Notes: generated from the letters alone by a model not told the origin. A stretch of 60,000 bases of DNA from Polytrichum commune (GCA_950295325.1 OX485807.1:24587666-24647665); one strand, 5' to 3'; positions 10,291 to 23,578 are shown, counted from the stretch's first letter. Made by a program: numbers and translations.

Positions 10291-12695
10291 CATGTTTTGA
10301 GGATAGTGAGTGTTACATGCCATTGGCATCTTCTAGTGTATCTACTAGGGATTGATATTTTATTTTATTTTCCATTTAGTGACAATATTGGGGTTGCAAT
10401 CTCGACATAATGTGAATTCAGTGAATTTAGTGAACTTGAGGCTCGAGTTTTGTGTGGTATAGTGTGAAACTTGAAGCGATGATAATTACTTCTTACCACA
10501 CTCGAATGAAATTGTCTACGAGAGGGGGAAACACTTCAACATGAGTCCAATAAATTTCACAACAAGGGAATAGGGTCCATTTGATGGGGCCTACTTAACA
10601 CATGTACTATGGGATCCCTAATATGCATGCATTTAGATGACGCATTTTGTATGAAACGCGTGCAAACTATCATGTAGTTAATAAGCTCTCTTAAATATCT
10701 TGTAGAACTTATTTCTCATGCTCTGGGAATAAAGGTAGAAGTGCCTATAATTGAAACCCGGAGCATCTACAACCCTAAACTTATTAAAGAAAATCACAAC
10801 TTTTTAATAAGTAAATAAATAAATACATTTATGAGGAGGTTATTGCAATTGAGTTTATGAAATCTTGACATGGTGTGACTTAGATTTGATCAATAAAAGT
10901 CAATATTTACTTTCAACCAAGAGTGTTGCATGGCTCCTTTTGAAGCAACTTGTTTCCAACATCAATTGGTTCTCGACTTGTTGTCTCTCTTGACCAATGA
11001 GTTGTGTTTTGTTTTATGCTTAAAATCACACCATTAGTATTCAATTCCTATTCATTTTACAGTACATAGTTGCTCACTTTGGGTCAAAAAGTAGGTGTCA
11101 AAACCAAGCCAATGATAGTATCAAATGATTCAACCTTATTCACAACAAAGAGGTAGGAGTCCATTTGACAAACGGATAGATACAAACATTAATTATAACC
11201 ATGAACAATGTTTGTGTCAATATATGTGTGAAGGTCTTCACTGCCTATATTATAAACAAAGACTTTACAATTCTTTATCGAGTTACATGTATGTATGTAC
11301 GTGTATATGTAGGTATATGTGTACGAGTGATTGTATCACATATAATATAGGAGGCATCAAAAACTTTGGGTATATTCTCTTGAAAGGTTGTTTCTTTTAT
11401 TCTCTTATCTCCCTTTTAATGTGAAAAACATGTTGTATTACAAAGATTTTTTTAAATTAAAAAAATCTCACATGTTGAGTGCACTTTGTGTTTTGGCGTG
11501 CTTGTAGCTTATTTCTAGTACAACTTTCCTGAAATGTGAATCTCACAAGAGTTCTTTAAAAGAGTCCATTGGGCTTCCACTACTTTTGGTCCACAAGCCC
11601 ACACTGAAAGCTCGTGTACATGCAATCTAACTTCCTACCATAAGGTGCTTCTTGGTTCATCTTTAGATGCCAAACAACTTATGATTTCCACATGAGATTT
11701 AGTCAATGGGTGTCAAGCATTGTAACAAGACTATCATGTGGTCAAATTTGAGGACTAGGTTATTTTATTTTATTTTAAAAATATATATGGAAGCATGAAA
11801 CGCTCCATGGCAACTTAGGTAGTAGACTAGGATGGGTAAAAGTTTGTCACACCTATTATGAGGGTGAAAATGCAAAGAAATATTGCATGGTCCGAGGTGT
11901 TCTACCTGTAACATGTTTGACCCTAAAATTTGAGCCTTACACCTTGATTTAGTTTAGTGGGACCCAAATCAAATGAAGTAGTACAAGATATGTTCTTATT
12001 GCATCCCATGGTAGGGGTCATGAATTGAAAGCTTGCCAAAAAGAATTCACCTTATTATTGTTAATAGATTGACAATGAAATTTTGTGAGAATGTGAGGTG
12101 GTGTATGAAGAAGGGTTTGGTGTTGTAAAGTAGACATGTCTTAAACAAACACTTTTCCATGCTCATTTTGAGATACTACTATGAATCTCAAACTCTAAAT
12201 GTTGGCTAATCTACGAATATAGATGATGAAGCCAAGTTCAATCGTAAATAAATTATGAACGTGTCCCGAATTGACAAAGATACACTCAGGGAGTCACGAC
12301 ACAATCATATACCCACCATCCCCTCCATATTATACTGACTCTTGAGTCGAAAATGATTAACAAACTCGTAGAACATGGTCTAGTCTCTTTATAACACATG
12401 TCTTTTGGGTGTCCATTCTTAGATCCACACAATAGTCAAATACAAGCTCCATTTAAATAGTCTCACTTACCTTGCATTCGCACGTGTTTCTTCTGAGTGA
12501 GAAACTGCTCTAAAAGCCCTAAAAGACCAACAATATCCTATTTCTAATCATGCAAAACATTTATAAAAAAATAAAAAAAATTTATAACCCACCGTTTCCT
12601 TCACGGTGCTCCCGTAAGCAATTGCAATGGGGTTTCCAAGAATGGCCAAGTAGGTCCCAATTACCATAGGTCTTAGGAAAACCCACAAACTCCGG
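10291..12695. other. Intergenic, no gene seen
   Basis: 2.4 kb of AT-rich DNA. The longest open frame (11125-11424, plus) is low in complexity and unrecognised. A short R1-like block lies at 12360-12470. Nothing else could be assigned. Confidence 0.5.
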
Positions 12696-12698
12696 CTT

Positions 12699-12728
<30 letters not shown>
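12696..12728. repeat. (TTC)n microsatellite
   Basis: Eleven TTC trinucleotides; a variable-length locus is likely. Confidence 0.95.
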
Positions 12729-12729
<1 letters not shown>

Positions 12730-13083
12730 ATGTTATGCTATGGTTATGGGGTGGTGTGCACTCAAAGGCCTATCCTGTTCAAATCATTAGAGAGAATCGA
12801 AGGCGAGCTAACTTATCCGTAGTTGCAAAGAAACTTTCAACTTTTGAGAGCTCCATGTTGTCGCGAAAGGTCTTTGTAAAGATTCATTGACACCATCATT
12901 TGTATACAACATCATCATTGTCACCACTACCCTTTTGCCTAGTCGGGACTTGGGAGGAGGATTCCAAGTTCCCCCACTACCCCATCCCCATGAAGCCACC
13001 GCGGTGGCTCATTCTAAAGTTCCCCGACTTTCCAAGCAACTTTTCCTCAAACCAATTTCATCATCACCATCATTCGTTCATTC

Positions 13084-13493
13084 CACAGGGAGGTCACTCC
13101 ATTGTCAAGTTGAAAACCACGTGCGAACAAAGTTTGCTACCCCTATATTATATGCCATAGATAATTTTTAAAATTATGATATTCTTTCTATATATACATA
13201 TCCATTGATAATATCTTTTTGAATTTTTTTTGAATTTTTTAGTCATCTCCATTTTTCTAGTAATTTTTTTAGTTCAATTATGCGTCATTCTAGTTAGAAA
13301 CGGTATGTTTTCTAGAAAAAACAAATTATCAATTTTGGTTATCAATTTTTACTATGTAATAGATACCATGTATATGTACTCATAAATTTTTGTTGGTAAA
13401 ATTGTGACCCATTTTGTTGATGCAACTTAGAAAAAGTAGATTTTTTTTGTTCGCACGTGGTGTTCAACTTGACAATGGAGTGCACCCCCCAGG
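13084..13493. mobile_element. hAT-like MITE with 8 bp target duplication
   Basis: A 410 bp element is flanked by the direct repeat GTTCATTC at 13076-13083 and 13494-13501. Its ends are inverted repeats of about 48 bp. The core CACTCCATTGTCAAGTTGAA plus ACCACGTGCGAACAAA is nearly identical in both arms. An 8 bp duplication points to the hAT superfamily. The interior is AT-rich and has no transposase. Confidence 0.82.
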
Positions 13494-13556
13494 GTTCATT
13501 CATATCATTACATTATATGGAATTGATTTTAAATAACTTCTAGTTGGGAATAATTA

Positions 13557-13583
13557 TGTGTGTGTGTGTGTGTGTGTGTGTGT
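13557..13583. repeat. (TG)n microsatellite
   Basis: About 13 TG dinucleotides. Confidence 0.95.
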
Positions 13584-16500
13584 ATAAGGATTTGTTAAAT
13601 TGACCATCATGTAGTTCGTTAAAATGACCTTTCACGGTCACTTGACCTGTCAAAATTTTAAATTTCATTACACACATGAAAAGGAGCAAGGCATCAACTT
13701 TGTTCCTCTTTTATTATTGTCTTCGTAGAGCTTTGCTATTGTGTGGTCGTTTTAAGTAGGGTGTGGTCGATTTAACAATCTCTTATATGTGTTTTACACC
13801 TCATACATGCACAAAGTAAGTTGGGAGGTTATGAACAACAACAATGTTCAGGTGAATGGGCCTACAACATACACCTTGAGTTAGGCACCCACTTCTCTAA
13901 TGATATCAAGCATGTGATTAACACAAGATGAGCAATGATGTCAAATCAAGACCATAGTCATGTTTTCATGATTTTTGGAGTTAATATGAATTTATTTATT
14001 TATTTATTTATGAAAGTGAGTTTTTTTTTTTCCTTCTGAAATGATCATATAAGTATTTATCAAGTAAGTTGACTAATGAATGTAATAAATAACCAATCTT
14101 GAGCACATAGTCCTATCTTTTCTAAACACTTGTTTTGTTGATATCCACCCACTCAGTCACACACCCAATAAGATATGTTGTAACCAATTCGTGCTATATT
14201 ATATAAGATACAATTTAACCAATAAGATATTCTACAATTGCATTATAGATGAATTTTTTATGGAAACTTTGACGGGGAAGTTGGAAGCATTTGAGTTGCA
14301 ATGGACCCAATTGATGCCTACATGTCACCAAAAGATTGTATTAAGAGTACTCGTTGTCCCTTATCGTGTCATAAACTTGCTTAGGGACAAAATGTTTATA
14401 GGTAGCCTTGCGATGATGTGATCCCTAGGGTTTGGGATAAGAAGGCAACGAAGCTCATACATGTACTCTAACATAACACGGTCACTTGTACTCAAGATTC
14501 TTATTAACCAATGATGGATGCACAAGTATAGAAGTGATACAATCGTTTGTGTCATTTTGTGTTAAACGGTCTTATCTTTTTGATACAGTATTTGTATGAA
14601 TGAAAGGGCCTCAAGTGAGAGCATATCATTCTTATTCTCCTCGAATTACCAAGGAACGCCTCTAAAGCACAAACTACCAAAATATGAGTAATAGGCAACC
14701 GCCATGTGTCGATGAAAGATCCTTTTCAATGATGTAGGACGAGTTTCTAGTGCAATTGCCCATTACCCACATGCTTGTAATGACTCAAACGTTGAAAACT
14801 TTGGCATGGTTCGAGTAGCTATACTCTCTCATAGCCCCTTTGTCCATGATTTGGAGTCCCCTATCATCTCCTTCCATGGAGGGAAATGCTTCCATGGATA
14901 TCGTAGACATGCTACTAACCGTGCATATTTGGGTTTCAAATGGTTTTCCACAAGGTGGGTTAAACCTTTTTTAATTTTTTTTTTAATTTGTAATTACTAA
15001 ATGAGATGAGAGTATTGTGGTAAAATGAAATGACAATTGTATTTGAAAAGTTGTAACCTTTCTACAATCAAGTTCACAACTATATGCATCAATGTGTGAT
15101 CAATGTGCCATTCACTAACCGTGCATGTTAGGTTTCACTAAAGGAGCTACAAATGTTGCCCTCTTCTTTGTAGGCATAGGAAATTGATGAGGTTTTGATA
15201 TTGTCCTTTTGACTTGTGTAGCCATTTTCTTCTCAAGTTGTTGTTGAAATTTTTGCTTCTTTTTTGGCCCTGGCAAGGTCTGCTCTTTTCATCTTCATCA
15301 AATTGCTACATCTACACCTTGCTATGTGATTCGACTGAAGGAAACTCCATGATGAGTGTGAGTTGACAATGATGTTTTAGGTCATTGGCGCGGTCATGAT
15401 TGAGTTTGAGAGACATCGGACGGTTGAGATTGCATGTGATATAATTTGACGGCCGAGATTATAAGTACACGGTAAGTGGCATGGTGGAGTATCGTGACAT
15501 GCACGGTAAGTGGTGCTGCACGGTTAGTAGCATGTCTACGATAGTAGTAGGATGGGTGGAACGAATATCCTTTGAAAATAGTTGAATGGAGGGCCTTGTG
15601 ATCATGTTTGCCTCATCCTACAATATGATAATCATCATCGCGAGCTTGCAATTACAATCCATATTGTCCCTCTTACCATGCGACAAAGCTTAGCAAGAGT
15701 TGTATGAAACCTTCCAAGTTCCCGAACTTGCCATGACACATAAAGGAACTTACGAGTGGATTACTAATATTCTCATGCGAGCGATGAATCATTTCTCATA
15801 GGAGGATGGTTTGGGATAGTGGCTATAAGCTAGGATATTCCAACATAACGGTCATTTGCTCACTCGGTCCTATTGTGATCATCATGTTACATCTTAAAGT
15901 TTGGCTTATCCTTCGGTTTCAAACCCGTAGGTTATTCACTTTGCCTACGAAGTGAAAGATATATGGGAACGGTGAAGTAGAAAGTCAACTTGACAAAAGT
16001 TTATCTTGCATGAGTTGGGAAATTGGGACCACCTATCCATTTGAAATAAGGTAAACGATACAAAATCCCGATACCTCGTCTTCGTCGAACACCTGCACTA
16101 TTTGGCCAATAAATTTACATTGATGCTCAGTATGTTCACCATCTTAACATCATGTTTCAACGTTAAGTTTTAGGTCATTCACCAGTAAAATTTTCAAACC
16201 CTCACACCTTTTGCATACGAAGTTTGATTGAGACATGCTTCGATGCGTTAAAATCCCGTGGTCGTTGCTCATACTGGTTTTCTAGAAACCAGTTTCATTT
16301 ACTCCATAATGTCTCATGTTTTGTGTTGAAAGTGGCGGGTTTAGCACCATATAGTAAGGTAGAAATACCATAACCCATTAACCACCCCCTAGCCGTGCAC
16401 TAGACCGCCGTCATAATGGTGAAGTGCCATTTCTAAAACCGATCATGGCTCAGCGGCAACTTCAATGCGTGTACACTTAGTGTAGCCAATGAGAGTCAAG

Positions 16501-17445
16501 TGTTAATGTACTCATGAGGTAACCGATTTAGGCGATGTTATGTATGGAAATGCGGATCACCGTGTTCAGTGTAGGGGAAATCTAGTGAACGAGTAGGGGT
16601 TTGGACAACTTCCCACTTTGAAAAATTGTAGCATTTTTTGTATAGGGCAGAAAAATATGAAACAACTTGCATTCTTCGTGAATCCTTATCGTCTATCTTG
16701 GGAAATTATCTCATAATTGTCAGACCAGAACTTGAATGCGATAAAATCACCTTATTTTCACGGGTTATGGTATATATTCATGCGGCATCCACCCTCACTT
16801 GCAACATGACATGGTAGTGTTAAAAGAAGGGGTGGTGTCTGTCCTGGCTGTTCAATATCCAACTAAGTTAGTTGGACTTCCACAGCAGTCACACGCACAC
16901 TGCAGGTACTTCACTTCACTTAAGTCTTCCAAAGCTGCAATAGATGTGCAAAGTTTGCAATGGCATGGGGAGCCGTAAGCCATTGGCCTTGATAGTAATA
17001 ATAACAACAACGGGACATGGAAGTAGTACTTGAAACACCTCGGTACCTTTGTACTTGTGAGCCATAGTTTCGGTACCGAGGTACCAATTGTCCTCACGAA
17101 TAGTCCCGTGTGTTGTGTTGGTTTGACATTACGTATTTACTCCTTGGGGAGCCACGAATTGTCTTTGTATTGGTTGGGAACTTGGGACCGTGTGGATCGG
17201 ACATCACCTTCGGCGCTCTAAAGGGAAGGGAAGAAAGCAAAGAGGAATAAGTGGTGGAAGGTGAGATTTGATATGGGCACACAAAAAGGTGTGAATTTGC
17301 TTTGGGTCCGTCCCATCGGAGATTCAACCTTGCCTACCAAAAGAAAAAGTCCTCGCCACCTCATGGACTTCATAACCATTAAGAAGAGAGATGGATGACG
17401 TGTGCATTAGCAATGACACATCCATCATGTCATGTTCCTCTCTCT
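13584..17445. other. Intergenic, no gene seen
   Basis: 3.9 kb without a convincing gene. Contents noted: a TATT tetranucleotide run at 13991-14010, an R1-like block at 14090-14170, a short hairpin ACTGGTTT/AAACCAGT at 16273-16293, and several weak frames (14191-14421, 14806-15000, 17030-17221) with no recognised motif. Confidence 0.5.
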
Positions 17446-18082
17446 CACTATATATATATATATATCACATCAATGATCGGGGAGAACCGGCAGTTAGTTA
17501 CAGATAAACCGGTTGAGTTTGAGAAATAACCGGTTGAAGTTTGAGACTTCAGGAAAATTACCGATCATTTAAGAGGAATTTATAGAATATATCCCAATTG
17601 ATAGAATATACCCCAATAACATATAACCGGTTGCACTTGCAAACACTATGATCTCAACCGATTATGCCCAAAATCTCCCCAATCACTGTACCACATAAGC
17701 CATGGCTTTCTAAGGGGGCTAGCATGAACGAAGAGTGTCTTTGCCCTCAGGCAAGTGCCTCGTTTGGGGGTAGATTCTATGCTCTATTACACATAAATAA
17801 ATACAACACTAATTTGCACGAGATACAATAAACCTAAACTTGCAAACTTTGGTACATTACAAAAGCTTCTCACTTGAACAACGATATTATGAATGGTTGT
17901 AAGCTCAAACCACCTGACCATAGGAGAGAGACAAAATCATCCTCTCTCCTCCCCCGAGTTTTTCCTTATGCCTAAGCCACTTGAATTTTATTGTCCAATA
18001 TAGTAAGATTTTATTGTCCATATGTATATGTATATGTATATGTGTATGTGTATGTGTATATGTATATGTATATGTATATATG
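17446..18082. other. Intergenic with TA and TATG simple repeats
   Basis: A TA run lies near 17450-17464 and a TATATG/TGTATG array at 18020-18082. Three ACCGGTT palindromic cores occur at about 17508, 17529 and 17624. No gene seen. Confidence 0.6.
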
Positions 18083-18159
18083 ATTATAATATGAGTCTTT
18101 TATATTCGGTCATTTAGAAATCAATTCTTTAATCTTTTGGTTAAATCCACTCTTCTGAT

Positions 18160-18425
18160 TGGAATTGTCTAATTCCACCTTTAATCATCCATCCACGGGG
18201 AATTGTCTAACTCTATTCAATATCATTCATCCATCGTGAGTTGTCGAACTCCAACACAAAGATGTCTAACTCCCATTTCGAGTTCCCTAACTCCTACATA
18301 AAGGTTTTTCTTGGAAGATGTCCAATGCACAAATTTTTGTTCACGGGTTGTCTGGCCTTTGTGCACATTTCATTCATGGGTTGTCTAGTCCTTGTGCACA
18401 AGTCATTCATGGATCGTGTAACCGG
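18160..18425 (+). repeat. Degenerate tandem repeats around TGTCTAACTC-like motifs
   Basis: The left part repeats GGAATTGTCTAA-like segments about every 49 bp. The right part (18340-18425) repeats a 33 bp unit, TTCATGGGTTGTCTAG plus CTTGTGCACAAGTCA, about 2.5 times. The 33 bp period keeps a frame open (18241-18513), but this is a by-product of the repeat. Confidence 0.6.
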
Positions 18426-18469
18426 TTTCTTCTTCTTGAGTTGTTTGACTTCAATCACCATATGCTCAC

Positions 18470-18814
18470 ATGCTAAGTACACCAAAATATGGTTGGTCAT
18501 TGTTCTTCAATAACCAATCGATCAATCTCTCATTTAAGGTACCATTCAGGTACATCACACCCCGACTCAACTTGATTAAGGAATATAATCAATGTGCTTG
18601 TAGACTTAGTGTGGAGGTTATGGGTGCAATGCCACATGCGTTGGTAAAAACATGCCTTGAAGCTATTGGAAGTGTTCTCCGCGTGGATGAGCAACTTAGT
18701 AGGTGTCATTGTCAAGTTGGTTGTATAATGAATGAGATTTTGGATGAAGGGTGCATAAGCCATCCTTGCTCAAATCCCATGACGTTCCATCAAATGAGCT
18801 ATAATTTATTTTAA
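18470..18814 (+). CDS. Unrecognised 114-residue open frame, doubtful gene
   Basis: The frame is Cys- and Met-containing and not obviously low in complexity (for example ALVKTCLEAIGSVLRVDEQL). No domain, splice context or homologous frame in the window supports it. It overlaps the end of a tandem-repeat region. It may be a decayed exon or chance; not assigned. Confidence 0.12.
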   Translation: MLSTPKYGWSLFFNNQSINLSFKVPFRYITPRLNLIKEYNQCACRLSVEVMGAMPHALVKTCLEAIGSVLRVDEQLSRCHCQVGCIMNEILDEGCISHPCSNPMTFHQMSYNLF

Positions 18815-19435
18815 ACATTAGGAAACCAAAATGCTTGTGAGATTATAATTACATGCTTGTGGGGAGGACAAGGTTAATTCATTAAAGTGAGAGAGTGCAT
18901 ATGATATAGTAGTCTATATGTTGATATCCTTGATCTTGTGGAAAAAGAGGGGGGACTAAACATCACTAAGTATGAGCAAGACAAGCCAAAACATATGTCT
19001 AATGTCATAGGAGGGTTTGATTCACTTTGCTCTTCTACGAAACTCTATTAGGATAAGCTACATTACTAGGATGTTTGGGCATACTAATCCCTTAACGCTT
19101 TTAGCATGTTCATGTTAATTGTGTATTCTCTCTTTAACTGAATAGTATCCAATCTTCATAAAATTTGTTCCAAATTACGTTATGTGGATGTCAAGAAGTG
19201 TTACTTTCCAAGACAACAAGCTATCATGTTCTACATATTCAAAATATAGAGTGTATGAGAGGCCCAAATCGGGCCTTAAAAGCTTTTCAAGGTTGAACTT
19301 GTGACATAGGTATAAGTCATCCATGTTTGCTCTATCTCATCTAATGGTTTCATGGGCTTATTTCTCTACGATGCAATATATTATTAATAAAATTATTTCC
19401 ATATGAGGAAAATTAGTAAGTAGTGGCTTTGCCCT
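18815..19435. other. Intergenic, no gene seen
   Basis: AT-rich. No repeat or coding feature could be assigned. Block 19075-19290 resembles 7680-7920 (TTTTAGCATG, TTGTGTATTCTCTC and ACAACAAGCTATCA elements), so it is a diverged repeat. Confidence 0.45.
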
Positions 19436-19610
19436 TCGTAGTGTCGTGCCATGGAGCCTTTGGAAAGACAAGATCTTTCGCAAGGACAAGTGGACTCTTT
19501 GGAGGGTTTATAAAGTGGTTTAGGTTGCCCTCATTGAGTATGGCAAGTCTAAATGTCACATAGCACTCTATGAGCATTGGAAAACGCCTCCTAATAACTA
19601 ATATTTAAGT
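19436..19610 (+). pseudogene. LINE C-terminal (zf-RVT) remnant
   Basis: In one frame this reads LRSVVPWSLWKDK and then WTLWRVYKVV-stop-VALIEYGK. The pattern LRSGLPW...W...VWDALLDYG occurs in the clearer LINE fragments at 35927, 37150 and 45684, so this is likely a distant LINE tail. It has an internal TAG and no intact reverse transcriptase nearby. Confidence 0.45.
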
Positions 19611-19786
19611 AAATTGGACTAAATTTGAGTCCATTTTTTTATATAATAAGATACTTCAATATGAGAGTATGGTGGGATCCTCCGATAGAATGTTCATAGT
19701 TTTTTATGATAATATTCTAGTGAGTTCTTTAAATTGTATTCCCATTATTTAAAATTAAATTAATGATGTATTCAACATCTATATAG

Positions 19787-19787
<1 letters not shown>

Positions 19788-19828
<41 letters not shown>
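19788..19828. repeat. (TG)n microsatellite
   Basis: About 20 TG dinucleotides. Confidence 0.95.
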
Positions 19829-19829
<1 letters not shown>

Positions 19830-20039
19830 GTTTTTTTTCCATCATATTTAATTAACATAACTTCAAGTATTCATTAAGGATTCACATATCTCTTGTGTTA
19901 TTTAGGTGTATTAGAGGTGCATCAATATGCCCACCCATAGAAATGAAGTGACCAAATTGTCAAGATTTTGATTATATGTCCATATTTACTTAAATACGAG
20001 TTTATTGCTTAACCCAACATCCTTGAGAGAGTTTTGACA

Positions 20040-20214
20040 ACATTTGTTGTGTTGGGGAGCTCATTGGTACTACAAGTGGACTAGAGGTCCTCCGGCTTTG
20101 GTGACTCAAGTCTACCTATCGGTCGCCTAGTTTTCCCCCCCATTCCCCTTTTCCTTCCCTCGGCGATGTATTTTTACTTTCTTTTAATGTGGTCAATCTT
20201 CTACTCATAAAAAA
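20040..20214 (+). mobile_element. Possible 3' tail of a retroelement
   Basis: A less AT-rich block ends in CTCATAAAAAAAATG, consistent with a short poly(A) end. It lies downstream of the LINE remnant in the same orientation. No target duplication was found, so the call is tentative. Confidence 0.25.
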
Positions 20215-21116
20215 AATGATTTATAAGTCATAGGGTCAACACCTGATTTTTTCATTCGAAAATAAATAAAATTTAAATGTTGATGAGTGATGTGTGCATA
20301 CTGTAGCTCTCTAGCAACTTGGGCAAAAAAATAATTAATTTTAAAGGTGCCTAAATAGCTGGGAAACTAATTTCGTTGACTGTTTAAAAAAAAATCAAAC
20401 TTTGAAAGAGTGCCTAAAATCACAGTAATGCAAGTGACATTCACTGAAACCCAACAAAGCAACATCAAATAACTTCACCAGATGACATACAAGTAACATA
20501 CAAACTTTAGAGTAAGGAATGTTGGTTAAGGGAAGTGTTTAGCTTTATTGTAGTCGCCATAGATGAAATTAGGAAAACCATCCAAAAATTATAGAAATGA
20601 GCTAGATGACCGTCTAACTTATTTTAAATTACTTTTCTAATCTACCCAATTTTATTCTACCCAATTGTTTTTTAGGCTACCTAACTTACTTGCGCACTGT
20701 AATTAGTTTATCAAGCAGAAAGGTGGCCAAGCTGCTCGATAGCTACAGTGACATTGTGAGCATTGTTTTCTTAAGTTCTAAAAACCACCCAACCCAAGCT
20801 CACGCCTTCTCTTCTTCTATTTAGGCTCCATGTGTTATTAGGCGGAAACCGAATGGAGATCCTACATCTTCCATTATTCTACTAAAAACCGAGCTAAAGA
20901 GATGTTCCAACACTTTGAACCTAATCTACCGCCGACCAATCACGAGGAGTGACTTATGAACCAACCAACTAAAGATGATGATTCCCACGATGTTTTCGGC
21001 ATTTCGTTCCCCTCGATCTAAGCTAATGCATTAGATTGTGATTAGTTTAATGCTCCAACAAAGTTTATTTCCAAAGAATCTCCGAGATATTTCGAGGCTC
21101 ATATGAAACCGGGGGT
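20215..21116. other. Intergenic, no gene seen
   Basis: AT-rich DNA with no recognisable coding or repeat structure. Confidence 0.5.
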
Positions 21117-21655
21117 GTGAACGAGGGGAGAGGGAGGAGGGGGGGGGGGTTTCCGTTTGTTTGTTTGTTTGTTCGACTTGATCCTCCAATTTATTATGCA
21201 TTTTTTGTCTCCAAGTTGCGAGGCCAAGGCATAAGTTGGCAAACCCTACATGGTGATTGGACCCCGGCCGGGAACAGATTGGGCTTACTTACAACCACAA
21301 AAACCAAAGTGCCCACCCACTTGGCTCAAAGGGGAGCATTGGGAACTCACGGGGAACGCGCGTTCCCGAAGCAAGCCTGTAAGAAGGTGGAAAGAGCCTG
21401 TTGTTTAGTTTTGATGGCACAGAACTCCCCCCTCCCCTAGCTACCACGGGCTTTGTGGCGCCATGCGAGGGGTCACCCGGTCAATGTCAGGGTCACCCGA
21501 TCATTATCAGGGTCACCCGGCGTCCACCCCCCTGGCTGCCCACTTTCTCCGCTGCCCGGACAACGCTGCCCCCCCCCCGTGAAATGTTTTTGCATGCCCG
21601 AATCACACTGTCAAGCTCTATCTACTTGCATGAATGCCACACTCTTAGCTTAATT
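21117..21655. other. GC-richer block with short tandem repeats
   Basis: The base composition rises here. It holds a G run (21139-21150), a GTTT run (21156-21172) and three copies of a 20 bp unit AGGGTCACCCGRTCANTNTC at 21469-21525. The open frames (21117-21440, 21401-21757) carry no known motif and are Pro/Arg-rich as expected from composition. Confidence 0.5.
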
Positions 21656-21895
21656 AATTTAGTGTCAATATGTAAAGGAAGGCAGATGCGCCTAACTAGG
21701 GTTTTTGATCTTAAACGGACACTTATATTTCTAAGCTTAGTTTCAAAATGTAAGTAAGGTAGATGTGTCTACTTTGGTTGTTTATTTTTTAAATCTTAAA
21801 CATATATTTCTATTTCTAAGTTTAGTTTCAGTATGTAAGTAAGGTTGATGTGTCTAATTCTGTTTTTGATCTCAAATGGACACTTGTAGTTGAGT
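21656..21895 (+). repeat. Tandem repeat, about 90 bp unit, 2.7 copies
   Basis: Each unit contains TTTAGTTTCANNATGTAAGT, then AAGGNNGATGYGYCTA, a TTTTTGATCTNAAA block and GGACACTT. Copies start near 21656, 21738 and 21825. No coding role is visible. Confidence 0.65.
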
Positions 21896-22128
21896 GGTGA
21901 TGGTTGGGTGTGAATCTAAATAACCGACACCAAAAAGACATGTTTTGAAAAGAGATTGGATAACTTGTTCAAAACTTGTTAACCATTATGGATACAAAAG
22001 TCAACATAATTGGGGGGAGGGGGGTTAACCTATAGAGGTCATTCATGAACTAAACTCATAGAACCATCACTTTGGTAGTGAACATGATGTTCATACGAGC
22101 TCTAAAAATTATGAGGAAAGTGGCTACC

Positions 22129-22585
22129 GAAACAAGAAAACAGTAGAACCGTGAGGCTATGTCCTTTGCTCATGCCACTCCATGGCTATTTACTATACCT
22201 ATAACCAACTATAGTCAATTGAATTTTTTTTCAATACATTTTTTGGGAATAACTATAGTTAACTATGTATGTATGTATGTATCTATATATATATATATAT
22301 AACATTGTAGTTAACGAGGTTTTAAAACAACTATAGTTAATTACATTTTTTGGCAGGTCAAATCGCAAACAAATATAATTATGAAAGGCAACCAGTTAAC
22401 TAATAGTTGAATTAGTTGATTAGTTGTTAAAACATGCAAGCTTCCACCATCCACGTTAAATAAATTGGACCACAAATAGCTTGAACAAGTAATGTCCAAG
22501 TGTGAACGCAAAGTGGTTAGGAAATTTGCTCTTGAAACATAGAAGTCGATGCATAGTCTATGTCCTACAAACAAACCAACAAATT
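22129..22585 (-). repeat. Repeat family R2, inverted copy
   Basis: The reverse complement matches the units at 6112 and 6553: TAGGACATAGACTATGCATC at its start and CGGTTCTACTGTTTTCTTGT at its end, with AACTATAGTTAA palindromes between. One internal segment (AGTAGCTTC...GTGCACAAAATCC of the other copies) is replaced or lost. GTAT and AT simple repeats are present at 22265-22302. Confidence 0.7.
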
Positions 22586-22709
22586 GGATTTGTTAATTAT
22601 CTCACACTATTTGTGTGTTTCATATCCTAAGAGGAAGTGGGTGCAAAGAGAGAAAAAGAGAAAAAATGTTTGTGTAAGACCCACTTACCTTACCCCTCAA
22701 TTCATGTAA

Positions 22710-23575
22710 GAGCATGTCTACACTAGGTCCAAGATCACATAAACTTTCAAAATGTGAGTGATCCTATTGGTCGAGAGCAAAAACTTAGACCCAAGGAATT
22801 TACACTAAGGGGTTCGGGTCCAATATATGAAAGTATGAAGTGGTGTTTACAGAGTTACGCGCAAAGTCTTGGCATCGATCTCAAGGTGAGTTGGGTAATA
22901 TGTGAAGTTGAGAGCTCATCCATAAAGTCATCCCAAGTTTCTCAAGGCTTGAATTACCATGCTTAAAGAATGGTGTCGGGCTATGAAAAACAACTTTCTA
23001 GCTTATCATACTAGAATGAGTTACAAACAAGAGCCCACCCACTACAAGGTAGGCATTAAACCCCACCTTGCACCAAGAGGATTCTTGAGCAAGGTAAGGT
23101 AAATGGGCTCAATTTCACATTGGATTACATGATGTTGGTTTTTCTTTTTCTCTCTTTTCCTACTAGAATAAGTGGGCCAAACTAACCTTGCATAAGCAAA
23201 TCCAAGATTTAGGATGGTGGATCACATGTGTAAACCCTATTTAGATTCTCAAATTTTCTCTAAGTATTTGTGAAGGCAAGAGGAGGTCCAAGGAATTTCA
23301 CCCAACTTCCAAAATAGGCTCCAACACATGATGAGCTAACAAGCTCGCAATCTCTTACTATGTATTTTTGTCCAATAAGGACATCCCTCTTTGCATGAAT
23401 ACACTCATAATGTGGTATTGTTTTCTTGTCAAATCTCGACAATCGACACTCAAGAAACCACTCCTCATAACTTGAGAACCCAATCCTAAAAAGCTTGAGT
23501 GTGAAAGTAAAGTTTGTTCAAGAGTGTGTTTTACCTCATTTTTCATGGACCTAACATCCTAATGCAAACCCACCC
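22710..23575. mobile_element. Tourist-like element T2 with TAA target duplication
   Basis: 866 bp, with ends GAGCATGTCTACACTAGGTC and, read inward from the right, GGGTGGGTTTGCATTAGGAT followed by GTTAGGTCC. TAA flanks both sides (22707-22709 and 23576-23578). Inner sequence (CCTATTGGTCGAGAGC, CAAGGAATTTACA) matches T4 at 44311. No transposase frame; non-autonomous. Confidence 0.65.
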
Positions 23576-23578
23576 TAA

